Source: JBJXHC01 sp046160825 (GTDB taxonomy: Bacteria > Bacteroidota > Ignavibacteria > UBA10030 > UBA6906). From it: 22,573 bases of DNA. A program made the position numbers and the translations under genes. Positions 1-9,059 of this stretch are shown here, in pieces (the stretch's first letter is position 1; every line of letters starts with the position of its first letter). The stretch is taken from positions 1 through 22,573 of the forward strand of contig JBJXHC010000031.1 in NCBI GenBank assembly GCA_046160825.1, read 5' to 3'. The notes under the pieces are model-generated. The model saw only the letters and a program-made list of their open reading frames with translations, was not told where the DNA came from and did not search any database.

Positions 1-887
1 AGAACCTTGGCAAGAGCTACAATGCACTGCAGAAGACCCTTGACGATAAGGGAACGAAGCACACAGGTGCAGCGGCGGGCTTCGATGTCTTTGTCGGTGG
101 CAAGCCGTTCGTGAAGCAGCAGACAAAACTGTTGCCGAAGAAGCATGACAACAAGCTGTATGCAGAACTCGTTGCATTGAAGTTGAACATTGCCGCAAGC
201 CAGTTGGGCAAGACGCCTGCCGGTTTCGGCGAGTTGATCTTCGATGTGGATACGAGTGCATACGATGAGATGGAAGTGAAAGCAATCTCGGAAGCAGCGG
301 ATAACATGATGACCAATCATGATGGTTTCTCTGCGGGCGACTATGATGCTCTGTATAACGCAGCATACGCAATCAACCGTGCATTCCTCGGACCACTGGA
401 TACGGCAAGCTTCATGCAAGGGGATTCAACATATCCGCTTGGCAAGCTCGTCCTCCTGGGTCAAGGGAATCTCGCAGCAGCAACATATCTGAAGTTGCCG
501 GTATTGTTCAGACCGACAATGAAGTCGCCGACAACATTTGAAGTGGAATCAGGCGAAGAGACCGACTTCGAGGATGAAGAGTTCGAGAACGGCGTTCCGG
601 TTGCAGCGAAGCTGTACCAGAACTATCCAAATCCGTTCAACCCGGCCACAACGATTTCCTTCCGTCTGCTGGAAGAATCAGCAGTCACGATCAAGATCTT
701 CAACATGCTTGGTCAGGAAGTGGCAACGTTGTTGAACGGCGAACAAATCGAAGAAGGCATCCAAGTCGTTGAATTTGCTCCAGCAACCCTCGCATCCGGA
801 GTCTACTTCTACCGGATCGAAGTCCAGGGCCTTGAGGATGCAGGTTTGAGGACTGTCGATACCCGGAAGATGGTGTTGCTCAAGTAA
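1..887 (+). CDS. T9SS type A sorting-domain protein, 5'-truncated by window edge
   Basis: The reading frame is open from base 3 to the TAA at 885-887, giving 294 residues with no true start in view; the GTG at 111 is internal. The protein aligns along its length with the C-terminal half of the protein at 20488-22281. Shared stretches include LGKSxNAxQKTL near the left edge, then AELVALKxNIAAS and DEMEVKAIS. The C-terminal ~95 residues are a T9SS type A sorting domain (NYPNPFNPATTISF, then MLGQEVATLL, then LASGVYFYRI, ending RKMVLLK). By family knowledge this domain directs export across the outer membrane by the type IX system and is then removed. The middle region belongs to no family I recognise. 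If it follows its paralog, the missing half should hold a signal peptide and an N-terminal TLYFG-like domain. The gene is followed by two hairpins. Confidence 0.9.
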   Translation, partial: NLGKSYNALQKTLDDKGTKHTGAAAGFDVFVGGKPFVKQQTKLLPKKHDNKLYAELVALKLNIAASQLGKTPAGFGELIFDVDTSAYDEMEVKAISEAADNMMTNHDGFSAGDYDALYNAAYAINRAFLGPLDTASFMQGDSTYPLGKLVLLGQGNLAAATYLKLPVLFRPTMKSPTTFEVESGEETDFEDEEFENGVPVAAKLYQNYPNPFNPATTISFRLLEESAVTIKIFNMLGQEVATLLNGEQIEEGIQVVEFAPATLASGVYFYRIEVQGLEDAGLRTVDTRKMVLLK

Positions 888-900
888 TTCCATCAGGTAG

Positions 901-926
901 TACCCCCGCTCTTTTCGGCGGGGGTA
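901..926 (+). terminator. Stem-loop 13 nt after the first gene
   Basis: Perfect 9-bp inverted repeat TACCCCCGC / GCGGGGGTA around an 8-nt loop (TCTTTTCG). There is no T tract after the stem, so it may be a weak terminator or an mRNA 3'-end stabiliser. The position just after the stop codon matches hairpins after other genes in this window. Confidence 0.55.
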
Positions 927-976
927 ATGCTGGATTCAAACGGGTAAAGTAGTAGCACATAAGCATGATGGCAATG

Positions 977-1008
977 ACCCCGCTGAGAAATTTGCTCCTC
1001 AGCGGGGT
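977..1008 (+). terminator. Second stem-loop downstream of the first gene
   Basis: Perfect 11-bp inverted repeat ACCCCGCTGAG / CTCAGCGGGGT with a 10-nt loop, followed by TGCCTTTG, a weak T-rich tail. With 901-926 it forms a tandem terminator between the first gene and the operon starting at 1239. Confidence 0.6.
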
Positions 1009-1238
1009 TGCCTTTGAAGAAAGAATTGCAGATAATTGTGCGTCCACACCGCTCTTTATTTCCATCTGGTCGGAAGAGCAATGGGCGCCGGGATATGGGT
1101 ACACAGGATATGGCGTTTGTAGTGATGCGTTCCCCCTTGTCCCTCCGTCCGCACTTTACCAAGCGTACTCTCGCCAATGTGAGGGTCAAGAGTAACACTA
1201 ACAAACCATGTTCAACTTTTAAGTTATAGGAGTCACCA
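1009..1238 (+). promoter_or_regulatory. Non-coding leader upstream of the 1239 gene; no clear promoter
   Basis: Together with the two hairpins upstream this makes a 351-nt gap with no convincing gene. I looked for TTG, 20 nt, TAnnTT, the spacing used by three promoters later in the window, and found no match. TTG at 1036-1038 with TATTTCC at 1057 has only an 18-nt spacer. The sole firm element is the ribosome site AGGAG at 1228-1232, six bases before the ATG at 1239. Confidence 0.4.
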
Positions 1239-2123
1239 ATGTCGAAGACATTTCTTTCTGTTCTTGCGGTATGCCTGCTTCTCGCGACAATGCTCGTCGA
1301 TACGGGAAGTGCCCAGTGTACTCAAGGCGCGGCGCGCACTGCCATCGTCGTAACTGACAACGGCAGCGGACGCGATACCTTGTGGTTTGGACAGGATCCT
1401 GCAGGTAGCTACGGCTTGAACACCCCACTATGCGAAATTGAATTACCACCACCGCCACCAAGCGGTGTGTTTGATGTGCGTTGGGCAAACATCCCGGGCC
1501 GTGATGGTCTCGATACACCGGGAGGTTTGGGACAGGGATTTACCGAGGACTATCGTGCGTATACCGTCCCAAATGACATCGATACGTTCCGTGTGAAATT
1601 CCAGCCAAGTGAAGGTGGCTTTCCGTTTACTTTTACCTGGTCAACCGCCCACATCCTTGCAATGGGAGACAGTGCCGTTCTTCAGGATGAATTTGGCGGC
1701 GTGATTATCAAGGTGCGTATGCATGCTGTGAACATAGCCGTTGTTCCGAGTCCCGCATTTACATCGCTCATTCTTATCCGCTACGGAGCACGTCCGTCCG
1801 AAGTCGAGCCTGTGGGTTCGGAGTTGCCAACGTCATTCGAACTTACACAGAACTATCCCAACCCATTCAACCCGAGCACCACGATCCGGTTTGGCGTCGA
1901 GCATCTTGCCAAGACGGATGTTGTCGTATTCGATGTCCTCGGTCGCAAGGTTGCAACTCTGGTTTCGGAAGAACTTTCCCCCGGTTTCTATAATGTCAAT
2001 TGGGACGGGAGAAACGATCTCGGTGTTGCAGTTTCCAGCGGTACCTACCTGCTCAGGATGACTGCAGTTGATGCGCAGAACCAGAGCTTCTCGTCTGTCC
2101 GCAAGCTTCTTCTTATGAAGTAA
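1239..2123 (+). CDS. Small secreted T9SS cargo protein: TLYFG-like domain plus sorting domain
   Basis: Predicted 294 residues. The start is fixed by AGGAG at 1228-1232, six bases before ATG. Residues 1-25 form a Sec signal peptide (hydrophobic LSVLAVCLLLATML, cleavage near GSA-Q). Residues ~30-185 are one copy of a module that recurs across this window: DTLWFGQD, ELPPPPPSGVFDVRW, then DTFRVKFQ and a beta-rich segment ending in W. Cysteines lie at ~27 and ~66. The C-terminal ~95 residues are a type A T9SS sorting domain (NYPNPFNPSTTIRF, DVLGRKVATL, SSGTYLLRM, ending VRKLLLMK). This is the smallest scaffold in the locus, just one module and the export tag. It lies 18 nt before the next gene, which has the same N-terminal module, so the two are likely co-transcribed. 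Function is unknown; surface-exposed or secreted by inference. Confidence 0.93.
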   Translation: MSKTFLSVLAVCLLLATMLVDTGSAQCTQGAARTAIVVTDNGSGRDTLWFGQDPAGSYGLNTPLCEIELPPPPPSGVFDVRWANIPGRDGLDTPGGLGQGFTEDYRAYTVPNDIDTFRVKFQPSEGGFPFTFTWSTAHILAMGDSAVLQDEFGGVIIKVRMHAVNIAVVPSPAFTSLILIRYGARPSEVEPVGSELPTSFELTQNYPNPFNPSTTIRFGVEHLAKTDVVVFDVLGRKVATLVSEELSPGFYNVNWDGRNDLGVAVSSGTYLLRMTAVDAQNQSFSSVRKLLLMK

Positions 2124-2143
2124 TCTGATTCTGATTATCAGAT
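2123..2143 (+). promoter_or_regulatory. Small hairpin across the 1239/2142 gene junction
   Basis: ATCTGAT (2123-2129) and ATCAGAT (2137-2143) form a perfect 7-bp stem with a 7-nt loop. It runs from the last base of the upstream TAA stop into the first two bases of the downstream ATG. There is no ribosome site in between, so ribosomes finishing the upstream gene could open the stem and re-initiate. The coupling role is inference. Confidence 0.35.
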
Positions 2144-5063
2144 GAAAGTACTTTCAGGGGTGTTGGTCACGCGAACGTTGTTCCTCCTTCTGGCCGTGGG
2201 TATGATTTCTTCTCATGCTGCGGGACAAGGAAGTTTTTCTCTCCAATTGATCGGACGGGATGGAGGAGGCGCGACTGACACCCTGTTGTTTGGTCGCGAT
2301 TCAAGAGGGTCGTACTGCATAGATCCCGTCGTCTTTAATGAGGGGACGCGGACATTTCAAGAGTTTGAATTACCACCTGCGCCACCGGCAGGCGTGTTTG
2401 ATATCAGGTTCGTGAATCATCGTTCGGGATTGGGTGGATGTACTGCTGCCACAGAACGAGGGAACGGACTTCGGTTTGATATTCGTGGCAACAGCGGCGT
2501 TTCTCAGGTTGATACATTTCAGGTCAAATTCCAGGCAGGGGTGGGCCAGGTAACTCTCTCGTGGCAACCCGGGCTCCTTGTGTTTTGCGACAGCATGAGG
2601 CTGAAGGATCCATTCGGTGGTATCATCGCCAATATTAACATGCTCACAACACTCTCCTATGTTGTGACGAATCCCGGTATCACGCAGATGACTGTTTTCA
2701 TGTACCGGGCACCGGGCGTGACTCTCATCGCTCCTTCAAATGGCAACACCGTACCACCGTCGCTCAACCTTTCATGGAATGAAATAGAAGATGCCACCAG
2801 GTATCGTGTGCAGGTCGCAACGGATTCTTCGTTCGTTCAGGGAAGTCTTGTGGTTCATGACTCTTTGGTGGCGGCGACTTCTCTTGCTGTTGCAGGATTG
2901 AGTTCCCCCGCGACATATTATTGGCGCGTCGCAGCCGGTGCGCCTCAGGGCTGGGCTGCTTTTTCGCTCACACGCTTATTCAGGACTGGAACGGTTCCAA
3001 CGTCTCCGTCGCTTGTTGCTCCCGCGGATGGTGCGACGAACCAACCGACGTCGATTCCTTTCCGTTGGACTTCCTCTGTGGAAGCAGGCACATACCACCT
3101 TCAGATTTCGACGGCATCGAATTTCTCCACCTTCGTTGTCAATGATTCAACGATAACAGATACAACATCAACAGTTTCGTCTCTGGGATTCAGCAGCACA
3201 TACCATTGGCGTGTTGCTGCCCGCAACGGCGTGGGCGCAAGCGCGTTTACACCCAGCCGGAGTTTTACAACACAATTGCAGCCTCCGCCTGCACCGGTGC
3301 TTTCTTCGCCGGCAAATGGACAAACAGGGTTGACGACAACACTGACATTGAATTGGACGCCAACAGGCGGGTCGGTCACATACCGGGTACAGGTTGCGAC
3401 AGATTCATTGTTTGCCACGGGGATCGTGTTGGATGACACGACAGTTGCAACCGCCTCGCGTCAGGTTGGTCCCGTCGCCTTCAGCACGAAATACTATTGG
3501 AAGGTGACGGCAAAGAATCTGGCAGGCTATGGCCCTTCATCGGCCACCTGGAATTTTACCACAGCCATCGCAGCACCCGGAGCGCCCGCTCTGGTGTCGC
3601 CACCCGATGGTGCGCAGAACCTTCCGCTGACTCCGACGCTGACATGGAATGCCGTCGCCACGGCGACAAGCTATCGACTCCAGGTCGCCCGTGATACGAA
3701 CTTCACACAAATCGCTTTTGATGATTCATCACTGTCGTCCGCCTCGCAACAGGTAGGACCGCTCCTTACGAATACGAGTTATTATTGGAGAGTGCGCGCC
3801 AAAAACTCAGGCGGCAGTAGTGCATTCTCTTCGCGTTTTCGGTTCGTTACCACGGCTGCTCCTCCGGTTCCGCTTCAGGTTCTTCCGGCTGATTCAGCCC
3901 TCCGTGTTGACCGATCTCCCATACTTGTGTGGAACAGGGTTCCCGGCGTTACAGCGTATCATGTACAGGTAGCGACTTCCGCCGGATTCACAACACTGCT
4001 GACCAACGATTCAACAGTGACAGACTCCGCCCGTCAATTCGGTCCCTACCCGTATGGGGCAAGGTTACATTGGCGTATCAGGTCGCGTAACTCCGCGGGG
4101 GGCAGCGAGTTCTCATCATCACGGGTGTTCACTGTCCAGTTGCAGCCTCCTGCCCTGGCGGTTCTCGTGTCACCGGCCAACAACGCGGTGAACCAGGCAG
4201 CGGTCACGACACTCCGATGGCAGGCTGCTTCTCTTGCTGCATGGTACCATATAGAAATTGCCCTTGACACGTTGATGACGAACATGTTCATCAGCGATTC
4301 GAGTGTTGCCGATACTGCCCGATTGTCGCGCCTGGCGCCGAACTCCGCATACTACTGGCGGGTCCGCGGCTTGAATACCGAAGGAACGGCCGGACCATTC
4401 TCAGTTGTCAGGCGCTTCACGACCGGGAATGTTGTCCCCGCGACCCCATTGCCATTCTCTCCCGCAAACAATGACACGAACGTCAGCCGGACGCCCATGC
4501 TGCGTTGGGTTGAGAGTCCCGGCGCTTTCAGTTATCGCGCACAGGTGTCGTTCGATAACCTCTTCACGCAAATCATTTCCGATGATTCGACCCTTACGGA
4601 CAATGAGTACCAGCCGGGGTTGCTGCTTCCGAATACTCCTTATTACTGGCGTGTACGCGCACGGGGTACAGCGGGCAACAGTCCCTACTCCATTATTCAT
4701 CGCTTTACTACGGGCACATTGATCGTGGGAGTGGATGAAGATCCAGTGCCGGCGTCAGCGGTTCCCGAAACGTTCACGCTGTTGCAGAATTATCCCAACC
4801 CATTCAATCCGAGTACGACGATCCGTTTCTTTGCACAATCGGCAGCAATGATAACGCTCGAAGTGTATGATATGCTTGGTCGTCATGTTTCCATATTGGC
4901 GTCCGGAGACTATTCTCCCGGCATGTATGATGTGATATGGAATGGTCATGATGACGGAGGTAACATTGTGCCGAGTGGAGTATATTTCGTCCGGATGAAC
5001 GCTGCGCCGCGTGATGGTCAGCAACGCTCTTCTTCCATGAGGAAATTGGTTTTCATGAAGTAG
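2142..5063 (+). CDS. Secreted multi-FN3-repeat T9SS cargo protein
   Basis: Predicted 973 residues. Signal peptide at ~1-29 (LVTRTLFLLLAVGMISSHAAG). Residues ~32-187 repeat the module of the preceding gene: DTLLFGRD, ELPPAPPAGVFDIRF, DTFQVKFQ. Seven fibronectin-type-III-like repeats of about 95 residues follow, starting near 188, 289, 384, 481, 577, 672 and 767. Each opens with SPANG or similar, has an LxW strand and YRVQVATD, and closes with YYWRVRAxN and a xFTT linker. The T9SS type A domain begins near 877 (NYPNPFNPSTTIRF) and ends MRKLVFMK. FN3 arrays usually act as spacers or adhesive stalks; I see no catalytic motif. No Shine-Dalgarno sequence precedes the ATG, which sits in a small hairpin 18 nt after the previous stop, so translational coupling is plausible. 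Confidence 0.93.
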   Translation: MKVLSGVLVTRTLFLLLAVGMISSHAAGQGSFSLQLIGRDGGGATDTLLFGRDSRGSYCIDPVVFNEGTRTFQEFELPPAPPAGVFDIRFVNHRSGLGGCTAATERGNGLRFDIRGNSGVSQVDTFQVKFQAGVGQVTLSWQPGLLVFCDSMRLKDPFGGIIANINMLTTLSYVVTNPGITQMTVFMYRAPGVTLIAPSNGNTVPPSLNLSWNEIEDATRYRVQVATDSSFVQGSLVVHDSLVAATSLAVAGLSSPATYYWRVAAGAPQGWAAFSLTRLFRTGTVPTSPSLVAPADGATNQPTSIPFRWTSSVEAGTYHLQISTASNFSTFVVNDSTITDTTSTVSSLGFSSTYHWRVAARNGVGASAFTPSRSFTTQLQPPPAPVLSSPANGQTGLTTTLTLNWTPTGGSVTYRVQVATDSLFATGIVLDDTTVATASRQVGPVAFSTKYYWKVTAKNLAGYGPSSATWNFTTAIAAPGAPALVSPPDGAQNLPLTPTLTWNAVATATSYRLQVARDTNFTQIAFDDSSLSSASQQVGPLLTNTSYYWRVRAKNSGGSSAFSSRFRFVTTAAPPVPLQVLPADSALRVDRSPILVWNRVPGVTAYHVQVATSAGFTTLLTNDSTVTDSARQFGPYPYGARLHWRIRSRNSAGGSEFSSSRVFTVQLQPPALAVLVSPANNAVNQAAVTTLRWQAASLAAWYHIEIALDTLMTNMFISDSSVADTARLSRLAPNSAYYWRVRGLNTEGTAGPFSVVRRFTTGNVVPATPLPFSPANNDTNVSRTPMLRWVESPGAFSYRAQVSFDNLFTQIISDDSTLTDNEYQPGLLLPNTPYYWRVRARGTAGNSPYSIIHRFTTGTLIVGVDEDPVPASAVPETFTLLQNYPNPFNPSTTIRFFAQSAAMITLEVYDMLGRHVSILASGDYSPGMYDVIWNGHDDGGNIVPSGVYFVRMNAAPRDGQQRSSSMRKLVFMK
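2706..4722 (+). repeat. Seven tandem FN3-type coding repeats
   Basis: Seven consecutive units of about 285-300 nt inside the 2142 gene, recognisable in protein by an LxW strand and by YYWRVRA or YHWRVAA near the end of each unit. The units have diverged at DNA level, so the array looks old rather than freshly expanded. Confidence 0.85.
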
Positions 5064-5128
5064 CTTTTCCTCGCTGTGCAGGTAAAGAGTAAGAAATCAT
5101 CTAATTGTACATTCAATCACCAAACCAT

Positions 5129-5133
5129 AGGAG
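5129..5133 (+). promoter_or_regulatory. Ribosome binding site deciding the 5141 start
   Basis: AGGAG seven bases before the ATG at 5141. The frame is open upstream to a possible TTG start at 5105, but this site and the signal peptide directly after 5141 make 5141 the start. The 77-nt gap from the previous stop holds no terminator hairpin, which supports read-through from the 2142 gene. Confidence 0.8.
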
Positions 5134-5140
5134 AACCACA

Positions 5141-8100
5141 ATGCAGACTTCGCGCATACTTTGGCTGGCACTCATTGTAGTGCTGTATGTCGGTAGCGTC
5201 TTTGCAGGAGAGCCAGCCGGGGAGAAAGCCCGTCTGGAAAACTTGCGAAAAGAGGCTCTCGAGAACAAGAGCAAGGCAGACCTCTGGATGGCAGAATCCG
5301 AGAGAAACCCCGGGCTTGCAGCAGAGTTGGATGGTATTTCTTTACCGCCATCGCAAAGCAGTGTCGACCTGATCAATCAAGGGTTTGAAGGTTCCTTCCC
5401 ACCGGCCGGGTGGACAACTGCAATTACCGCAGGCGACAGCGGATGGAGGGCGACAACAACCACGCCACACACAGGGACGCAGGCCGCGTTCAATCGGTAT
5501 CAGCCACCGGGCACCCTCGGAAGCAAGTGGCTTATCACCGAGTCGGTTGTTCTGACGGGCTCGACAACATATACATTAAATTTTTGGGTTCGCAGAGGAT
5601 TTACAACGGCTTATCCGCCGGATACGCTTTATGTTCTCATCTCCACGGTGGACAATCTGCCGGGGAGCTTTACGACACAGTTGTACAAGTGCTATACCGG
5701 GACAATTGCCGACACCGCCACTGATGTAAATATCTATACGACAAATTACCGGAAATTCACAACGAGCTTCACCGGTGTATCGGGAACTGCCTGGTTAGCA
5801 TTCAACCATCAGGATGACGATGGCCAGTCATTGTACCTTGACGATGTCGTGCTCAGCGAAGTTCTTGGAACCGACGCCGGCGCGACAACACTGGTTTCTC
5901 CCGCCGCTGGCGGGTGTTATGGTACAAATCAGACGGTTACAATCAGGATCCAGAATCTCGGCGGATCAACAATCGATTATGCGGTGAATCCACTTACTGT
6001 ATATTCCTCTGTGGCGGGCCCGAACGCGCAAAGCTTCAGCCCGGTTGTTCTTTCATCTGGCACACTTCTTCCCACTGCGACCCAGGATGTTGTCATAACA
6101 ACCACCTATGACATGACAGCTGTTGGAACGTACACGTTCTCTGGGAATACGTCCGTTGGCGTCGATGGAAATACCACCAATGATACCATGCCCCCTGCGA
6201 ACCGTACCGTGACGGGATCTGTTTCGTTGCCTCAGTCCGTTGACTTTACAGGTTACACTGGAGCAAACCTCACAGCAGTGTTCCCGAATTGGAGTGAGCA
6301 AGTCGGAGTAACCCCTACCGGCACAGCATCTGCCTGGATATCACAAACAGGAGTGGGTGCAGTTGGAAACATCACCGCCCGTATCAATCTCTTCACTAAT
6401 ACGCGGAACGAATGGATCATGGGTCCGAAGGTTGTCCCGTTGGTGGGTACAAACCTGACCTTCAAAGCAGCGGTTACGAATTGGAATTCCATCGTAGACC
6501 CGGACAGCATGGATAATGACGATAAAGTCAGAGTGATGGTCTCTACCAATTGCGGCGGAACGTGGACTTCGATTTATCAGATGGACTCAGCATCGAGCCT
6601 GACAACCACTCTGACGCAGCAGACCGTTCCCCTTGGGGCGTATGCCGGGACACCGATTGTCCTCGCATTTTATGCCACTGACGGTCCCATCAATGATCCT
6701 TCCGATTATGATTTCCATATCGACGATATCCAGATTGGTGATGCCTTGGCCGATGATATCGGTGCAACCGTTGTTGCAGAAGATGCAGGTCCGGCACCAG
6801 CCGAATCTGTCGGAAGCATTCATCTATCACGCAGCGGCAATCCGGTAACTCTTTCGATGAAGGGGAAACCGGAGAAAATCTTTGCCGATGGCGGCGTTGT
6901 GAGTTTTGATGTCGTGGCAAAGAATTTCGGTACATCCGGTCAGGTATCGTACCAGATCGGATGGGCAATAGATGGTGCGAGCCAGACCGCGGTTTCAAAC
7001 ACCGAATCCCTTGATCCCTCAGATGAAGATACGCTCACGCTTACCTGGGCTGCCCCGACTGCAGGAGATCACACGGTGCGTGCCTGGACAATTCTTGGAT
7101 CAGATGGAAACCCAGGTAATGATTCATCCAACACCGTGTCTTTCGAGGTCCTTGGCGCCAACGTGGTGTTCCGCGAAGTATTTAACGATACAGCGGGCGG
7201 TGTTTTCCCGCCGGCTGGGTGGGATACTGTGAACGTTGATGGGGGTGGAACCGTTGCTCCTTGGTATCAAGGATATGCAAATGTGTTTGCTCCGAAAGAA
7301 GGACCAGGAAAAGCAGCGGATAATTTTAATTCCGCAAACGGATTCTACATTGATGACTATCTGATTACACCTTCAGTTGCAGGACCTGCGGAGGGCGCCC
7401 GGTACGTCGCATTCCGTTACCTGATGTATGACGGCGGACCGTCCGGTGGAAGCTCTGACTACATGTCGGTGGACGACGTGCGTATCCTTGCGGGCTCCGG
7501 TCCGGCGGAAGGAACTGTTGATACTCTGGTTTTCTTTGCTAACTCCAATCCTTCCATTTGGAATGATTCGTTGGAAATCCGTGTCTCGTTGACCGGGACA
7601 AATCCCGGCGACTTTACAACGCTTCTCGACTACATCAACATTCCGAAGGGCGTGTGGACGAAGTTCTCATATCCATTGCCGGCGGGAGGTTCGATAGGCA
7701 CCAATGTTGTGACGGGTTGGAACATCGTTTCCAATCCCGTGACAACTGCGAGCGATTCAATGAAGCAGCTGTTCCCCTCGTCACTGTTCACTTACGGATT
7801 CAAGTTCGTTACTGGTTCGGGTTACGTGCAGGAGTCCGAGCTTGCCAATGGTACAGGCTACTGGGCGAAGTTCCCCGGAGCGACGGGTGTTGTGTTCTCG
7901 GGTTCACCGCGCACCAGTGATTCCATCAACGTCGTTGCCGGATGGAATCTCGTTGGTTCAATTTCAAGCGCGGTGGATACGGGTGATGTCACCACGAATC
8001 CTTCCGGTATCCTTGCCTCCAATTTCTTCGGCTACCCGTATTCACCTCTCCCGAGCGCTATTGCTCCGGGTAAGGGATATTGGGTAAAAGCAAATGCGGC

Positions 8101-8857
8101 CGGGAAGATCTACCTGGAAGAGGCTCCGGTACCGGCGAACAAGCCGCACGCACTCAATCCGTTGGAGACCCTCAACAGTCTCACGATCACTGATGCGCAG
8201 GGTGGTTCGCAAACACTCTATTTCGGCACGGACAGAACAGGCATGGTGAATGCCCCGATGTTCGTCATGCCTCCCGCGCCACCTTCCGATGCATTCGATG
8301 CGCGTTTTGAATCGGCAGACGGCGGACATATGGTACAGCTCCATGAGGCTGAAGCCGGCAGCGGTGCTTCATTCCCTGTTCGTATTCAATCAGTGGCGTA
8401 TCCGTTAACAGTACGATGGAAGGTTTCCGGCGGACTGTATGAATTGGTGAATAGTGCGACAGGCAAGACTCTGACCAGCATGGACGGCGAGGGAACGATG
8501 CAGATTCCCGCCGGCAGCGGTTCGGGCATTGCAGTTCGCCTTACCGGCAGCGAGGGAATTCCAGCGGAGTTTGCCCTGATGCAGAATTACCCGAATCCGT
8601 TCAATCCTTCCACCATGATTAAATTCGGGTTACCGAACGAGAGCCGTGTTACCGTTGAGATCTATAATGTTCTCGGCGAAAGAGTAAGGACACTGGTGAG
8701 CGACGTTCGCAAGGCCGGTTATCATACCATCGAGTGGAATGGTACAGATAACCGTGAATTTGTCGTTGGCAGCGGGGTGTATTTCGTCCGTGTTTCTGCA
8801 ACCGGCGTGAATGGCCAATCCTTTGTTGATGTTCGGAAAATGACGTTGATGAAGTAG
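5141..8857 (+). CDS. Large secreted jelly-roll/CARDB-like multidomain T9SS cargo protein
   Basis: Predicted 1238 residues from ATG 5141. Signal peptide ~1-22 (ILWLALIVVLYVGSVFAG), then a charged, probably helical stretch to ~60. Head domains in order: a choice-of-anchor-J / cleaved-adhesin-like jelly roll at ~77-240 (GFEGSFPPAGWT, later LYLDDVVLSE); a CARDB-like domain at ~245-360; a second jelly roll at ~362-537 (ends FHIDDIQIGD); a second CARDB-like domain at ~577-673; and a third jelly roll from ~675 (FPPAGWDTVN). The constant tail follows: GWN module ~854-992 (GWNIVSNPVTT, GYWAKFP, GWNLVGSIS, GKGYWVKA), TLYFG module ~1007-1120 (QTLYFGTD, MPPAPPSDAFDARF), and the type A sorting domain from ~1139 (NYPNPFNPSTMIKF, ending VRKMTLMK). 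Jelly-roll domains of this type often bind carbohydrate or act as adhesins; no catalytic residues are evident. Third and last gene of the probable 1239-8857 operon. Confidence 0.92.
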   Translation: MQTSRILWLALIVVLYVGSVFAGEPAGEKARLENLRKEALENKSKADLWMAESERNPGLAAELDGISLPPSQSSVDLINQGFEGSFPPAGWTTAITAGDSGWRATTTTPHTGTQAAFNRYQPPGTLGSKWLITESVVLTGSTTYTLNFWVRRGFTTAYPPDTLYVLISTVDNLPGSFTTQLYKCYTGTIADTATDVNIYTTNYRKFTTSFTGVSGTAWLAFNHQDDDGQSLYLDDVVLSEVLGTDAGATTLVSPAAGGCYGTNQTVTIRIQNLGGSTIDYAVNPLTVYSSVAGPNAQSFSPVVLSSGTLLPTATQDVVITTTYDMTAVGTYTFSGNTSVGVDGNTTNDTMPPANRTVTGSVSLPQSVDFTGYTGANLTAVFPNWSEQVGVTPTGTASAWISQTGVGAVGNITARINLFTNTRNEWIMGPKVVPLVGTNLTFKAAVTNWNSIVDPDSMDNDDKVRVMVSTNCGGTWTSIYQMDSASSLTTTLTQQTVPLGAYAGTPIVLAFYATDGPINDPSDYDFHIDDIQIGDALADDIGATVVAEDAGPAPAESVGSIHLSRSGNPVTLSMKGKPEKIFADGGVVSFDVVAKNFGTSGQVSYQIGWAIDGASQTAVSNTESLDPSDEDTLTLTWAAPTAGDHTVRAWTILGSDGNPGNDSSNTVSFEVLGANVVFREVFNDTAGGVFPPAGWDTVNVDGGGTVAPWYQGYANVFAPKEGPGKAADNFNSANGFYIDDYLITPSVAGPAEGARYVAFRYLMYDGGPSGGSSDYMSVDDVRILAGSGPAEGTVDTLVFFANSNPSIWNDSLEIRVSLTGTNPGDFTTLLDYINIPKGVWTKFSYPLPAGGSIGTNVVTGWNIVSNPVTTASDSMKQLFPSSLFTYGFKFVTGSGYVQESELANGTGYWAKFPGATGVVFSGSPRTSDSINVVAGWNLVGSISSAVDTGDVTTNPSGILASNFFGYPYSPLPSAIAPGKGYWVKANAAGKIYLEEAPVPANKPHALNPLETLNSLTITDAQGGSQTLYFGTDRTGMVNAPMFVMPPAPPSDAFDARFESADGGHMVQLHEAEAGSGASFPVRIQSVAYPLTVRWKVSGGLYELVNSATGKTLTSMDGEGTMQIPAGSGSGIAVRLTGSEGIPAEFALMQNYPNPFNPSTMIKFGLPNESRVTVEIYNVLGERVRTLVSDVRKAGYHTIEWNGTDNREFVVGSGVYFVRVSATGVNGQSFVDVRKMTLMK

Positions 8858-8874
8858 AGGGAGCGAAGCCCTCT
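8856..8874 (+). terminator. Terminator overlapping the 5141-gene stop codon
   Basis: AGAGGG (8856-8861) pairs with CCCTCT (8869-8874) around a 7-nt loop, followed by TGTTCT. The stem begins inside the TAG stop codon. Confidence 0.55.
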
Positions 8875-8890
8875 TGTTCTGATTCGCAAT

Positions 8891-8925
8891 GGGATGATAC
8901 CCGTAGTAATACGAGGTATCATCCC
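8891..8925 (+). terminator. Strong stem-loop after the 5141 gene
   Basis: GGGATGATACC (8891-8901) pairs perfectly with GGTATCATCCC (8915-8925). An inner CGTA/TACG stem and a GTAA loop extend it to 15 bp with one bulged A. The tail is GTATTTATG. The descending arm overlaps the upstream element of the next promoter, so the DNA may serve both purposes. Confidence 0.7.
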
Positions 8926-8969
8926 GTATTTATGCCAGTTGTGTCTTTGTTGCTAATGCTGTAGTTTTC
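8911..8969 (+). promoter_or_regulatory. Promoter for the 9060 gene, with conserved upstream element
   Basis: TTG at 8939-8941 (within CAGTTGT), a 20-nt spacer, and TAGTTTTC at 8962-8969 fit the Bacteroidota -33 TTTG / -7 TAnnTTTG promoter pattern. Upstream lie ACGAGG at 8911 and CGTA at 8925-8928. The same order recurs before 15814 and 20488. Predicted transcription start is about 8975, leaving a leader of roughly 85 nt. Confidence 0.6.
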
Positions 8970-9047
8970 AGCCGCTACGGTCACGGTCGCTTTACCATCA
9001 AAGAGAAAACAGTTTCTTTATTGTCCATCCCCACAACCATTTCACAG

Positions 9048-9053
9048 AAAGGG
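9048..9053 (+). promoter_or_regulatory. Ribosome binding site deciding the 9060 start
   Basis: AAAGGG six bases before ATG 9060. The frame extends upstream to a TTG at 9021, but that start would put 13 polar residues ahead of the signal peptide and has no ribosome site. Confidence 0.65.
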
Positions 9054-9059
9054 TTCATC

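Noticed and set aside
893..1229. Short frames on both strands in the 888-1238 gap
   Set aside because: They overlap the hairpins at 901-926 and 977-1008 or each other, lack ribosome sites and resemble nothing known.
2706..4722. CRISPR or recent DNA-level tandem repeat in the FN3 array
   Set aside because: Units are ~290 nt, coding, and diverged in DNA; similarity is at protein level.
5105..5140. Upstream TTG start for the 5141 gene
   Set aside because: It adds 12 polar residues ahead of the signal peptide; AGGAG at 5129-5133 points to ATG 5141. The same reasoning rejects 9021 and 15778.
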